In this document: positions 20,264 through 30,800 of the stretch, piece after piece
Layout of the letters: each line of letters begins with the position of its first letter
How positions within the stretch are numbered: position 1 is the stretch's first letter
Source: Hippopus hippopus
Taxonomy: Eukaryota > Mollusca > Bivalvia > Cardiida > Cardiidae
Direction: 5' to 3'
Length of the DNA: 64,000 nt
Assembly: GCA_946811185.2 (NCBI GenBank)
Contig: OX328103.1
Coordinates: forward strand, 4,964,132-5,028,131
The notes under the pieces: generated by a model
The model's input: only the letters and a program-made list of their open reading frames with translations
The model's database searches: none
Told to the model about the DNA's origin: nothing
Program-made: the position numbers and the translations under genes

Positions 20264-20725
20264 TGATAGATAGATAGACATTTTATTGAAGTAACGTAAA
20301 CTATACATAGTTTCTAGTTACAAAGTAATACAGTCTATAGACAAGGTCATTCAAACAAACAAACAAACAAGAACACAAACAAACAAACAAGAACACACAC
20401 ACACACACACACACACCACACACACATACACACACAGAGAAAGGTAAATTAAAAAAGAAACAACAAATACATCTATAGAAAAACAGAAAAATATCTAAGA
20501 GAATTGGCGTTTGGAGAAAAAAATGTCGGAAATGTAGTTTGATTGATAGAAGTTATTCAAAATACTCATAAAGTGGATTATCCATTTTCGGACATTATTC
20601 TGCGCTTAAAGGCCTCTTGCAAAAACTTGGCTAAATTTTTCAAAATTGTTTTATTACTGGATTTTAATACCTGAACTAATTTATACATGTTTGGTCTATT
20701 TGTATAGTATGGTCTAATAACATGG
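20264..20725 (-). mobile_element. 5'-truncated LINE, 3' end with (TATC)n tail
   Basis: Read on the minus strand, the piece ends AATAAAATGTCTATCTATC, a polyadenylation signal followed by a short tandem-repeat tail as in CR1/RTE-like LINEs. Upstream is a short frame ending ...FLQEAFKRR that resembles the last residues of LINE reverse-transcriptase ORFs. It contains (CAAA)n and (CA)n tracts at about 20,350-20,440. About 55 bp flanking it on the left (20,205-20,264) reappears on the right (20,718-20,779) with a few differences, as a target-site duplication would. Confidence 0.6.
20350..20445 (+). repeat. (CAAA)n and (CA)n microsatellite
   Basis: CAAACAAACAAACAAGAACA units followed by ACACACACAC. 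Confidence 0.9.
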
Positions 20726-20965
20726 ATTCTGTGATAAAGATTTAATCCTTCACTCTTTCCGTGCCAGTTTTACAACATTCGACTTTTTCCGAGACCTAAC
20801 TATAAGTTCTCAATTTGTAATTGACGATAATTTATAGAAAAGCATCAGGTAGCGGACGGTATAAATCAGTCTGGTCTTGGTCTTTGTCGGCCCCAAAAGT
20901 TATGTAAGTCTTGTAGGCCTAAAAAGTTATCTAAGTTTCCATTGTCCGTGAGAGAGTTAATACTG
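20726..20965. repeat. MITE family B2, diverged
   Basis: TTAATCCTTCACTCTTTCCG at left, CGACTTTTTCCGAGACC, a decayed hairpin and GTGAGAGAGTTAAT at right. Confidence 0.5.
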
Positions 20966-21489
20966 GCAACTAAATCAATCTACCATTCCATTTAAGAGAA
21001 AAAAAAAACGTATTATTGCTGATTCAAGGTCAGTTCGACCATATCACAGAAAAACATCAGAGGAGATCAGACTACATGCCCTTTCTGTATGATCGTGATC
21101 TATACTGTCCACACAAGCATTTCAAGTCCTTGTTGTCAATATTGTCCATATAGATGAAATAACTTTTTACGACCGCGTGGGTTTACTGATGTTCCATTGA
21201 TTTAAGTGATATCGTTTTTTTTTTTAATTTTCATTCTCTCTGTAAAAGACAATGACACCTTTTCAAGCTAATTAGTAACGATGTCCCCTTAATTCATTGT
21301 GCCCTGTTTTCTAGACAACAGCTGAGAAAGGCAAGAAAGCAAATTAAGGTATACCGTCTCTTTATAGTAGATCTGGATCGGCATTCAAAAACTACTATAA
21401 TTATATTGCACTCTTCGTCTTAGATAAAGATCATATCTGATTGGTTAACCCATTTGGGTCATGCTCTGTGAATAGAAGGCTTAATGCAT

Positions 21490-21720
21490 CTAATGCATTT
21501 TCTCCTTTTATCACAATGTTTTCAAGAGCCATCTTGTTGGATCTATGAGACTCGACATTATATGATTAACCCTTTACCAAACAATGTATCTCCTTTTCCC
21601 ATAATGTTTTCTACTCTTCTAAAGTCAAATTTCAATTTTTGAGTCACCTTAAATTTGTCGTCTGCTAATGCTTTCAATTTGGACCAGTCTAAAATTCTGT
21701 CGTCTGGTAAAGAGTTAAGG
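21490..21720. repeat. MITE family A, two overlapping pieces
   Basis: First a fragment with TTTCTCCTTTTATCACAATG. Then TTAACCCTTTACCAAACAAT through TGTCGTCTGGTAAAGAGTTA, a copy whose central stem is deleted. Confidence 0.6.
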
Positions 21721-22044
21721 GTTTAAAGTTCGTGTCTTCTAGCTATCAAACTTTGCGACCAACTACTACTAGTACTAGTATTAAGCTATACTCTTTGGCA
21801 GTTTTTCTAGTCGCCATTTGCGCATGCGCACAATTGTCATGTAATCCTAAAAGTACTCAAATACTTAAGTACAAAGGCTTTCGAAGATTTCAAGGTAAAG
21901 CCATGAAAAAGGTGATTTTGAATTCCTGTACAAACATTACTCTTCGATTCCATGACAACCCGATAAATTTGTGTCCTAAATGAGACATGAATTTTCTTCG
22001 TTTGAAAAATTGGCTTCGAAAAACACTTTGCTTAGTAAAAATCT

Positions 22045-22146
22045 TAAATCTTTGCCGAACGACAAAGTTTTGTACATGTCAAAATTGAAAGTACATGTAT
22101 TTGTACATGTAGATGAAAAAATAAATGTTACTCAAATGATAAAATT
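22045..22146. repeat. MITE family A, left half only
   Basis: ATCTTTGCCGAACGACAAAG to TGTTACTCAAATGATAAAAT, then replaced by family C. Confidence 0.5.
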
Positions 22147-22535
22147 TGAGCCATGCTCTGGCAAAAGGGGGCTTAATGCATCTCTGTGATCCATGATACC
22201 AAGCAGGTTATCAACTAGTTTTGGATACATAAAACCTTTTTTTTTCCTTACAATATCTTTGGAGGTAGAATGGTCCTTTGACATGCAGGCAAGAGTGACC
22301 AATGGCAAAAAGTTTCGACTCATGTCAGCCTGTGCGGACTGCGCAGGCTGACATGGGTCGTCACTTTTTGCAGATACATTAAGCCCCGTTTTTACAGAGC
22401 AACGCTCTTTGTTTTTGACCAATAGCAAAATGTTTCGACTCAGGTAAGCCTGCACGGATTGCGCAGGCTGACATGAATCGACACTTTTAACAGATACAAT
22501 AAACTCCGTTTTTCACAGAGTATGGCTTTTTTGTG
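22147..22535. mobile_element. MITE family C with duplicated core
   Basis: Starts GAGCCATGCTCTGGCAAAAG. The hairpin GTCAGCCTGTGCGGACTGCG with its complement is followed by TTTTTGCAGATAC and the end. A second half-copy of the stem (AAGCCTGCACGGATTGCGCA) then reaches about 22,532. Full family C is about 265 bp, with GAGCCATGCTCTG ends that are inverted copies of each other. Confidence 0.65.
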
Positions 22536-22622
22536 TGTCAAATGAATATCGCTTCGGCATTTTTATTAGTGGTAAAACGATCGTAAATTCTATTTTTACC
22601 AATCTCTAAGCATCAAAAGCTG

Positions 22623-22834
22623 TTAATCCTCAACCTGCTCAGTAAGTGATATAAAAATTTCAAGCCAACAGTAAAAACCGAAATTTTGCTATTTCAAAGG
22701 TATTTATAAGGGATGAAAATCTCCTCAACGGACAGTGTAGATCCAAGATCAGACTGCACGTTCTGTGCAGTCTGATCTTGATCTACACTGTCCGCAAATG
22801 GGTATTGAGTCGAGCTTAGCTGCCTAAGTGTTAA
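22623..22834. mobile_element. MITE family B1, full copy, reverse
   Basis: TTAATCCTCAACCTGCTCAG, GATGAAAATCTCCTCAACGG, the hairpin AGATCAGACTGCACGTTCTG and complement, and TTAGCTGCCTAAGTGTTAA. Confidence 0.72.
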
Positions 22835-23099
22835 CAGGCTGTCACGGGAGCTGTACAAGTGTCATTAGACCTACTTAACTGATAAGCCCGCCAACGGAGA
22901 TGGCTGTTGACCCAAATCCATTACATCATGACCTTCGTTGGCCTTTGTGGGAAAAAAGCACCATGCTCAGACCATGATGCGGCTGTATTTTAGTCGCTGG
23001 TAGGAAAATGCATTTGAACACGAGGTAAAAAGTTGCCAAGTCGTTCTATCGTTTGTTTACTTTTGACCTTGTATTAATATTCATCTTTCCGCCATCAAC

Positions 23100-23440
23100 T
23101 ACTGCTGGCACTAACCATGCAATAACAGATTTTATTTCATGATTTCCTGTAGTTTATCGAGAAATAACGGTAGAATATTTTTCGATATTTCATGGTTACG
23201 ACCAGTGAAAAATACCCATTTTATTTTCTAACTCTTCAATTGAAGGCGGAAACAGTACTTCCCGCGCGCTAGTTACCGAAGTAAAATGCGTGTTCCACTC
23301 GGCCAGATGGAAATATGACGTAATTTACCCTACATTTCTCGCACTTTACGTAATTTATTGTAATGCGTTGTTATGCTTAGGGGGTACGCCACGGGGAATT
23401 ACCGAAAAGAACTGTACTGGATTTTGATGTAAGTCCCCCA
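23100..23440. repeat. Family J, internal part of a second copy
   Basis: TTATCGAGAAATAACGG through GGTACGCCACGGGGAATTAC matches 23,555-23,850 closely, offset about 409 bp. Its own ends are missing. Confidence 0.7.
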
Positions 23441-23457
23441 AAAAAGGGTTAAAAGCT

Positions 23458-23965
23458 GCGGCACTAGTGAAAATATTACCAATGATGTTCACTCGATGAA
23501 ATAAATTTCGATCTTTCACCGAAAATAACAAATATTATATTTATTTCCTGCTTTTCGGCAGTTTATCGAGAAATAATGGGGAAACATTATTCGATATTTC
23601 ATGGAAACGATCAGTGAAAAATACTGATTTTTACATGCTAACTCTTCAATTGAAGGCGGAAACAGTAGCTCCCGCGCACTAGTTACCTAGGTAAACAGCG
23701 ACTGCCATTCAACCAGATGGAAATATGGCGTTATTTACCCTACATTTCTCGCGCTTTACGTGATATTGTAATGCGTTGTAATGCAAAGGAGGTACGCCAC
23801 GGGGAATTACCGAAAACAACTGAACTGGATTTTAATGTAAGTCCCCCTAAAAGGGGGGTCAGAAGCATGAAGTAAATAGAATATTTGTTTTTTATTTTTT
23901 CGGAGAAAGATAGAAATTTATTTCATCGAGTGAACCTCATCGGTAATATTTTCACGAGTGGCGCA
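23458..23965. mobile_element. Family J element with about 78 bp terminal inverted repeats
   Basis: The left end CACTAGTGAAAATATTACCA and right end TGGTAATATTTTCACGAGTG type sequences are inverted, extending through CACTCGATGAAATAAATTTC. About 500 bp, no ORF. Confidence 0.7.
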
Positions 23966-24297
23966 GATGCAAATACATTTAGCCTCCTTTTCACAGAGCA
24001 TAGCTCACATGGTTTAGCCAAAGAGGAATTGTATTACTTAGAAATAATAATAATAATAATAAAAACTTGAGAATAAAACTAAGACTGTTTTTGGAACGGT
24101 TAGTAAATACGGACCCTGGAAAGAGTATATCACGTGGGTGTACTGAAAAAAATCACAGGGGTCAAATGTCATTAACTTTTACAATTATCCAGTTCATCTT
24201 TACGGGAAAAATTGTGCTTAATCTTTCCATTAATATAATAATTTCAGTAGGAAACGGAGTGAAATTGTAATAAATTAGGTCAATTTAGGATAAAATA

Positions 24298-24350
24298 TTT
24301 GATATATAAAAGATCAGATTGCACGTGTACAGTCTGATGTTGACCGGCAC
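24298..24350. repeat. MITE family B hairpin fragment
   Basis: AAAGATCAGATTGCACGTGT ... AGTCTGATGTTGACC. Confidence 0.4.
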
Positions 24351-24639
24351 TCTCAGCGTAGGCAACTGTAGATATGCTAAGCGATTTCAGTTGAAACAAT
24401 TCAAACCATGGACTGCATCACAATGTATCTGACAAAAACAACAGATAACGCGCTGACCAATGTCAACTGCGCAGGCTAACCTTCATCTAAACTCTCCACA
24501 AAAAAAAAATCATCAACAGCTGCTATCGAAGGATATGAAATAACAAGGGACGCACTATAGTTAGGAAGGACAGGGATCTCTCAAAAGCATTTTATAAAGT
24601 ACAAACCTCACACTTTACCCAAGGGGAACACTACAAAAT

Positions 24640-24775
24640 AAAAAAAAATAATCAGTTCAGCACCATAGGCATAAACAAGGGCTTGTATGTGCAGCAAATA
24701 CCAAGATCAGACTGCAAAGAACCTGAAGTCTGATCTTTGATCTGTACCGTCTGAGTGTTTAGTAAAGCCTTTCAG
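24640..24775. repeat. MITE family B2, left part, split by a SINE
   Basis: CAAGATCAGACTGCAAAGAA hairpin and TGAGTGTTTAGTAAAGCC. The other part of the same element resumes at about 24,990. Confidence 0.6.
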
Positions 24776-24777
24776 AT

Positions 24778-24988
24778 CATGTGTGGCTCAGTGATAACAT
24801 GCAGGACTCGTAAACTTGGCCTTTTTTTACCTGGCAGTGTCCTTTGGCGAGACATTTCAGAGCTCCAGCCTAGTGCTGGTGGAACCCAGGACACATATGA
24901 ATGTGTAATCTGTCGCCTTGATATGACAGAAATAATGTTGAAAGCGGTGTAAAACACAATAAATCAATCAATCAACCAATCAATCAAT
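24778..24988 (+). repeat. tRNA-derived SINE inserted in MITE B2
   Basis: A-box-like GTGGCTCAGTGATAACATGC, body with ACAGAAATAATGTTGAAAGC, and (AATC)n tail. Confidence 0.65.
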
Positions 24989-25075
24989 AAAATCGTTCTG
25001 ATTTTCAGTGCGCTGTATTCTCATCCGTCGAAAGCGGTCGAATTTTATAGATTTGGCGCCGGAGGAGTAAACCCT
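24989..25075. repeat. MITE family B2, right part
   Basis: GTTCTGATTTTCAGTGCGCT, CGAAAGCGGTCGAATTTTAT and GGCGCCGGAGGAGTAAA correspond to the B2 arm as seen at 30,680-30,765. Confidence 0.6.
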
Positions 25076-25076
25076 T

Positions 25077-25170
25077 TGCCAAACAATCCCAGGTTTAAAC
25101 GATCCTGAGTAAAGAGACGTTTTGAAACGTTGTTATAAAAGGAGAAATACTGGTAACCACAGTGTTCAAT
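25077..25170. repeat. MITE family A, left half
   Basis: CCCTTTGCCAAACAATCCCA, TTAAACGATCCTGAGTAAAG and AATACTGGTAACCA. Confidence 0.5.
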
Positions 25171-25316
25171 TTTTGTCGTCAAATAAGGCGTTAATTCCAA
25201 GCTATTATTATCATCATCGTTTGAATATCTGCTCCATAAAAGCATACATCCGTTCTGTCGCCAAAGACACGACATTCGTCATTCCATTAATCAATTATCT
25301 AACCAATATAAAAGAC

Positions 25317-25583
25317 TGAACCATGCTCTGGCAAAAGGGGACTTAATGCATCTCCGAGATGCATTATATCAAGCAAGCCAGTCATCATATAATTATGGAT
25401 CTATAAAATTCATTTATCTGGCAAACGACCGGAATAAGAGGTAATACGGTTCTTGGAAAATGCAGAAAATTCACAAATTGCAAAAAGTTTCGACCAATGT
25501 CAGCCTACGCGGACTGCGCAGGCTGACTTGAGTTGATACTTTTTGCAAATGCATCAATCCCCCTTTTCACAAAGCATGGTTCT
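25317..25583. mobile_element. MITE family C, full copy
   Basis: CCATGCTCTGGCAAAAGGGG, GATGCATTATATCAAGCAAG, hairpin GTCAGCCTACGCGGACTGCG with complement, and CCCCTTTTCACAAAGCATGG. Confidence 0.72.
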
Positions 25584-25902
25584 ATTATTATTTGTTGTAC
25601 TTTAGGAAAATGCTGAATATAAACCCAGATACCCCCGGGATTATAAATTGAATTATATCTCTCTTTTTTTTTTGCCCATAGAAATATTCGTGCCGATGAC
25701 TGTTTGAAGAATGATAGAAATTCCATACAGAATGTGTCATTAAGCGCTAAAAATAAATATTTATTGTCACGAATATGAACACATGAAAATTGCTATAAGC
25801 AAATCAAATGATGGTCTCTAAACAAAGTCAATAATTAATCGTAAAAAAAAATTATATGACCCATTATACCAGTCAGGTCCAAGCGATAGCCCACTTATTC
25901 AT

Positions 25903-26158
25903 ATGAGCCAAGCTCTATGAAAAAGGGTCTCATTGCATCTGCAAAAAGTATCGACACAGGTCAGCCTGCGCAGTACGCGCAGGCTGACCTGTGTCGAAAC
26001 TTTTTGCTTTAGGTCAATTTTCTGCATGTTAAAGGATTAGTCTACCATATGATTATGTAGGTTATGAGACAAATTGGATATTTATAGCCCCATGATTTTG
26101 TGATGCTTGGTATAATGCATCACGGAGATGCATTAGACCCATTTTTCCGGAGTGTGGC
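25903..26158. mobile_element. MITE family C, reverse orientation
   Basis: The hairpin AGGTCAGCCTGCGCAGTACG and complement lies near the left end; TGGTATAATGCATCACGGAG and the terminus are at the right. Confidence 0.65.
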
Positions 26159-26164
26159 TAGAAT

Positions 26165-26290
26165 GTCTTTCCAGGGTTTAACAAGTACTATGCTGATGCT
26201 GCTCTGTTCCCCTGGCCAAGGATACTCCCATGTGACTTCCACCGCCAGGGGGAATCGAACCAGGATTTCCCTTAAAATAAATCAAACGCC
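26165..26290 (-). repeat. tRNA-like SINE fragment
   Basis: The minus strand carries CTGGTTCGATTCCCCCTGG, a good B box. The rest of the head is not clear. Confidence 0.35.
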
Positions 26291-26291
26291 T

Positions 26292-26512
26292 GCTCTTTTT
26301 TACCAGATGACAAAAAGACAAGGTCATATTGTAAGCATTTGCAGACACATTAAGTGTTGTCCATATAAAAAGATTTGTTTTTGAAAGGGTAGATAACATT
26401 ATTGGAAAGGGAGATAATGCAGGTTGCTAGCATTATCTCCTTTTTCAACGATGCTTTCAAAAGGCTTTTTCCCTCGTGTAGCTAAAATACGAGACTGTGT
26501 TCCACAGGGGTA
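26292..26512. mobile_element. MITE family A
   Basis: CTTTTTTACCAGATGACAAA, GGAAAGGGAGATAATGCAGG with its complement, GTGTTCCACAGGGGTAAAGG. Confidence 0.65.
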
Positions 26513-26929
26513 AAGGCTGCTGTTTAGACTTTTAGTATCAAACAAAACATCCGTAAGGAAAAAGTTTGGATCGCATTCAAGTAGTTACAATGACGTCACA
26601 TCCGATCTACCGGAAATAGAGTTTCCGAATGCTAAACGACCATCCCGTTATTTCGACGTCAAAATTACGCCATTTTACTGAATCTTCACGCTTGCACAGA
26701 AAACCATATTCAGTAGTATTTATTAGTGTTTTAAAAAATTTCAAATCATAGCAAAAGGATCTTAATATGTCCTTTTAAGGACGGGGCCTCTGGGAAACTC
26801 AACTAAATGATTGACGGGCATGCAATTAACTCCATGATACGGCGCCGAATGAATCCAATAGGCACATTCAGTCTAGAAGCAAAAGCCAAATAATTGCAAT
26901 TTCACTGTTGCTTTTCTTTATAGTGTTTC

Positions 26930-27045
26930 AGCAAAGCAGCCAGTGTATATTATAAGATCAGACTGTACATTTTGTGCAGTCTGATCTTGACCTACATTAC
27001 AATGTCCACAAATGCAACTGTAGCTGTGAAAAGCGCTTTAAGGGT
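26930..27045. repeat. MITE family B1, partial
   Basis: AGATCAGACTGTACATTTTG and complement, AATGTCCACAAATGC and TTTAAGGGTTAAC. Confidence 0.6.
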
Positions 27046-27126
27046 TAACAAAGACAGAAAGTGCAGTAGGCTGTCAAATATAACTATCTTTCTAAATTTT
27101 CTGTGTAAGTTTATTGAATACAAATA

Positions 27127-27345
27127 CCCGACCGGTTAGCTCAGTGGCTAGCGTATCTGACTCGTGACCTGGTAGTTATGGGTTCGATACCCGGTTGAGG
27201 CAAACCTTCTTTACAGCGATTTTTCACCTCTCACCTCTGATGCATGAGAGAAAAGTAGTCAAAAAGAAAGTTGTATGAGTACTGGTGTGAGAAAGCCAGG
27301 AAACATGCGTCTACGTTAAACTCCAGTACAAACATACAAACAAGT
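27127..27345 (+). repeat. tRNA-derived SINE, well preserved
   Basis: A box GGTTAGCTCAGTGGCTAGCG and B box GGTTCGATACCCGG at tRNA-like spacing. Then TTTTTCACCTCTCACCTCTG, GAGTACTGGTGTGAGAAAGC and GTTAAACTCCAGTACAAACA. Same family as 4690-4962. It is not called a tRNA gene because the acceptor stem does not pair cleanly and a SINE body follows. Confidence 0.82.
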
Positions 27346-27569
27346 TGAATACAAATGCAGCAAATCGCTTCTATGAGACAGAATGTTTGGGATGCACTGG
27401 CAGATCATTTCTAAATGCATTGTAAAATCTCAACATGCACATTAAACTAAGCGTTCAATTTCATTGTCAGTTGCAATAACAGGGACATCGATTTTCTTAA
27501 TTGATAATCATTGTCTACGTATGTTTATTCAGTACAAATGCAGCGTACTGCATCTATCAGACTGACAAC

Positions 27570-27800
27570 GTTAACTCTTAACCAAACGACACAAACTTTT
27601 AGATTAGTTCAAATTATTGAAATTATTTGCAGAAGACAAAAAAAAAGTGGATCAAAAACTAAACTTAAATTTGTTTAGGGAAGGGTTGAAAACATTGTGG
27701 GGAAAGGAGAAAATGCTGGTTACCAGCATTTCCTCCTTTCCCCACACTGTTTTCAAAAGCTTTCTTTTTCAGGGACGTTATGGTGTGGTAAAGGGTTTAG
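27570..27800. mobile_element. MITE family A, full copy
   Basis: TTAACTCTTAACCAAACGAC, hairpin GGAAAGGAGAAAATGCTGGT with complement, and GTGGTAAAGGGTTTA. Confidence 0.72.
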
Positions 27801-27999
27801 CATAAACAGGTTATCTCTAAAGGCACTGGAAAATTGAATGTGCACATGAAACGAGGCGTTCATTTTCATTGTCAATGGCAATAAAAGAAACATTGAACTC
27901 TTGAAATCTTGAAAGCTTGCGTGGTCGCGACTTCCGGGGTCTTTTACATAGGAATTAGATGGTCTGATCTTACTCTACACTCTTCACTCTTCCAATCCT

Positions 28000-28300
28000 A
28001 GCTACTTTATCTCAGCTTTAAAGTACGTGTACTTAAAATACCCAGCTACTTTATGTCAGATTTAAAGTATGTGTACTTGTAATACCAAGCTACTTTATCT
28101 GAGCTTTAAAATACGTGTACTTAAAATACCCAGCTACTTTATCTCACATTCTTTAACTCACATTTAAAGTATGTGTATTTATAATACCCAGCTACTTTAT
28201 CTCAGCTTTAAAGTACGTGTACTTGAAATATTCAGCTACTTTATCTCACATTTAAAGTATGTGTACATGAAATATCCAGCTACATGTACTTTATCTATAG
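28000..28300 (+). repeat. 44 bp tandem repeat, about seven copies
   Basis: CAGCTACTTTATCTCA-TTTAAAGTA-GTGTACTT repeats with starts at 28,001, 28,045, 28,089, 28,133, 28,191, 28,235 and 28,279. The spacing is exactly 44 except for one unit with a 14 bp insertion. Confidence 0.9.
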
Positions 28301-28434
28301 GTGTACTAATATAGGATTATTTATTGGAACTATTTATACTATTCAAATCAGCAGGTTAAGGTTTAATAGCAGTGACTGAAACTAATCTTTTTCCACCTAA
28401 ATCCTTGGACCGCAAAACGCTACAAAAGCTGTTG

Positions 28435-28545
28435 TTTTAGGTATATAAGGTAGATGAAGATCAAACTGCCGTTTGTAAATATGTAGATCCAGGTCAAACT
28501 GGACAAACCTTGCAGTCTGATCTTAAATCTATATTTTTCACAAAT
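28435..28545. repeat. MITE family B, degenerate
   Basis: GATCAAACTGCC, GTAGATCCAGGTCAAACTGG and CAGTCTGATCTTAAATCTAT. Confidence 0.45.
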
Positions 28546-28639
28546 TTATGAAATATTTGGGTAAAACTAACGCTACCTTTAACATTGGAATACTTGAGGT
28601 TTTTTTTCTTTTTCTTCATTACAGAAACCTATTTGATTC

Positions 28640-28862
28640 ACTTGGCTATGTCCGTCTTTTCCGGACTTGTCTTAATTCAAAGCACTTGCAGACAAAAGTT
28701 CACATTTGGCTGAAAGGATTGGATTTGTCTTTAATAAGGTAGAAACATTGTGGGAAAAGGAGAAAATGCTGGTAACCAGCATTTTCTCCTTTTCCCAAAA
28801 TGTTTTCAAAAGGCTTCTCAATCCACGTCAGTAAAACATAGGATTTTGTGGCATAGCGTTAA
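28640..28862. mobile_element. MITE family A
   Basis: AGCACTTGCAGACAAAAGTT, hairpin GGAAAAGGAGAAAATGCTGG with complement, and TTTGTGGCATAGCGTTAAA. Confidence 0.7.
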
Positions 28863-29084
28863 AAGCTCATGAGTAAATGAAAAACATTAATTTTATTAAC
28901 AATAACATAATCCTATTTCTCATCATTTCTGATTATAAGTACTCATATAATTGCGGTGTTTCCTGTGATTTGCGAGGCAATTTTTGTAAACACTCAATGA
29001 AAGTATTCATTTACAACTGCACAATACCAAACTCGTTGTCACTTAAGACAGATCCATTTTACCTTAAAACTGACTGAACCACGA

Positions 29085-29205
29085 AGTAGAATGATGTAGA
29101 ATTGTCATTTGACACGCGGAAAATATTTCGACCCAGTTGGCTGATCTGGGTCGATACTTTTTGTAGATGCATTAAACCCTCTATTCAAAGAGCATGATTC
29201 AACTC
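29085..29205. repeat. MITE family C, partial
   Basis: ACGAAGTAGAATGATG, ATTTCGACCCAGTTGGCTGA, TACTTTTTGTAGATGCATTA and AAGAGCATGATTC. Confidence 0.55.
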
Positions 29206-29224
29206 TAACTTGCAGTCATACTTC

Positions 29225-29320
29225 TGAATTGCAAAGGAACATAATTTCTGATTAGCCATATCAAATGGTTTAGCTTATCAGAAAGTGTGTTACATGTACT
29301 TTCTGTTGCTTAGTACCGAG
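29225..29320. repeat. MITE family E
   Basis: AACATAATTTCTGATTAGCC ... GGTTTAGCTTATCAGAAA hairpin. Confidence 0.55.
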
Positions 29321-29369
29321 TGGCCGTATTCATTTATCGTTCTAAATAGCAACCAAATCGTATAATTTT

Positions 29370-29470
29370 CAGTTTTTTCCTTCTAAATTTCAAAGAAACG
29401 CAGTTCCTTATTAGCCAATCAGAGTTCGCGATTATGATTACAATGCAAATTTGACTGGTTAGTGAATTTA
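29370..29470. repeat. MITE family E, partial
   Basis: AATTTCAAAGAAACGCAGTT and TTAGCCAATCAGAGTTCG. Confidence 0.4.
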
Positions 29471-29699
29471 GACCTAAAACATAGGCTTGGCAAATATTGG
29501 TTGTTTTAATACGCCACTTTCAACAGTATTTCAACCACATCACTGCGAAAAATCTTTTATTCATGTGATCACTAAGGTTCAGCAGTACTAGGCTGACCCT
29601 CTGCAGTGCCTTGCTCATAAAAACTTCTACGAATATCAGTGCTGCCGATGAGAAACAAAACGAAGTTTAAGAAATACACTGCTAGGCACAACAAAATGC

Positions 29700-29790
29700 C
29701 CTTTTCTGATAAGGGTAGATCAAGATAATACTACAAAGAACGTACGGTCTGATCTAGGATTTTCGCCGTCCGATATGGGGAAAGCATGGA
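29700..29790. repeat. MITE family B, degenerate
   Basis: GGTAGATCAAGATAATACTA ... GAACGTACGGTCTGATCTAG. Confidence 0.5.
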
Positions 29791-29930
29791 TAGGTGCACT
29801 GGCAGCCGCGATAAAACTGAAATAATGTTGAAAACACAATACGAACAACGAAACTTTCAAATATACAAATTTCTTGAGAATAAGACTTAGACTGCCGAAA
29901 AACTTTGCTGTTATACGATCAAAATCATAT

Positions 29931-30190
29931 AAGCCTTGCTCTGGCACATGGGGGTTTAATGCATATCCGTGATCCATTATACTAAACAAGACGTCACATA
30001 ATTAAGGAACCATAAAATCCATTTTGTCTAACAACCGACTAACCATGAGGTAGACTGGTCTTTTAAAATGCAGAAAATTGACCGATAGCAAAAAGTTTCC
30101 ACCCATGTCAGCCTGCGCGACCTGCGTAGGCTGACATGGGTCGATACTTTTTGCAAATGCATTAACCCCCTTTTTCACAGAGCATGGTCC
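29931..30190. mobile_element. MITE family C, full copy
   Basis: AAGCCTTGCTCTGGCAC, hairpin GTCAGCCTGCGCGACCTGCG with complement, CCCCTTTTTCACAGAGCATG. Confidence 0.7.
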
Positions 30191-30339
30191 ATATGTTTGT
30201 CAACAGCCTGTTTAAAATCGTGCACAAACTGGACTATAAACTTAAAACAAAAAATATATGAAATTATTCGATACTTTCATATGAATAAAGAAAAAGCCAA
30301 ATATTTTCAATTTTTCAAGCCCATTAAAGCTAGGATATT

Positions 30340-30425
30340 TCACAATAGATCGGTCAGAGTATATCGAAGATCAGACAGCACATTTCATGCAGTCTGATCT
30401 TGATCTACATCGACAAACATTGCTG
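30340..30425. repeat. MITE family B, partial
   Basis: AGATCAGACAGCACATTTCA and TGCAGTCTGATCTTGATCTA. Confidence 0.5.
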
Positions 30426-30569
30426 GTTTTACGATTGATACCCGCGTCAAGGGTGTTGGCGGATCTCGCTCATCCAAAACGTTCGACCCGGAACTAAGTT
30501 AAGATCCATAAAGATAAACCGCAGGCTCTGATGCGCGGGTGTGTACTTTAAATATATCAGCTGCATGGG

Positions 30570-30765
30570 CGAAAACAGGAGGCCTTTGCTGATGGTATAG
30601 ATCAAGATCAGACTGCACAGAACGTGCAGTCTGATCTTTGATCTATACCGTCCGATTGTTTAGTCAAGCCCATAAGATAAAAACGTTTCTGGGTTTTAGT
30701 GGGTTGTATTTCTTAGCTGTTGAAAGAAATCGAGGTTATATATTTGGCCCTGAAATAGCCAATAA
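30570..30765. mobile_element. MITE family B2, reverse
   Basis: GGGCGAAAACAGGAGGCC, hairpin AGATCAGACTGCACAGAACG with complement, TTTAGTCAAGCCCATAAGAT and GAAATCGAGGTTATATATTT. Confidence 0.65.
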
Positions 30766-30800
30766 ACAAGTGACTCATTCACAGTGAAGAGTTTTAATTC

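Noticed and set aside
27127..27200. tRNA gene
   Set aside because: A and B boxes are good but the acceptor stem does not pair and a SINE body follows; called as SINE instead. The same holds for the tRNA-like heads near 4,900, 13,940, 33,870 and 62,160.
28000..28300. CRISPR array
   Set aside because: Repeats are head to tail with no unique spacers, and the DNA is clearly eukaryotic.
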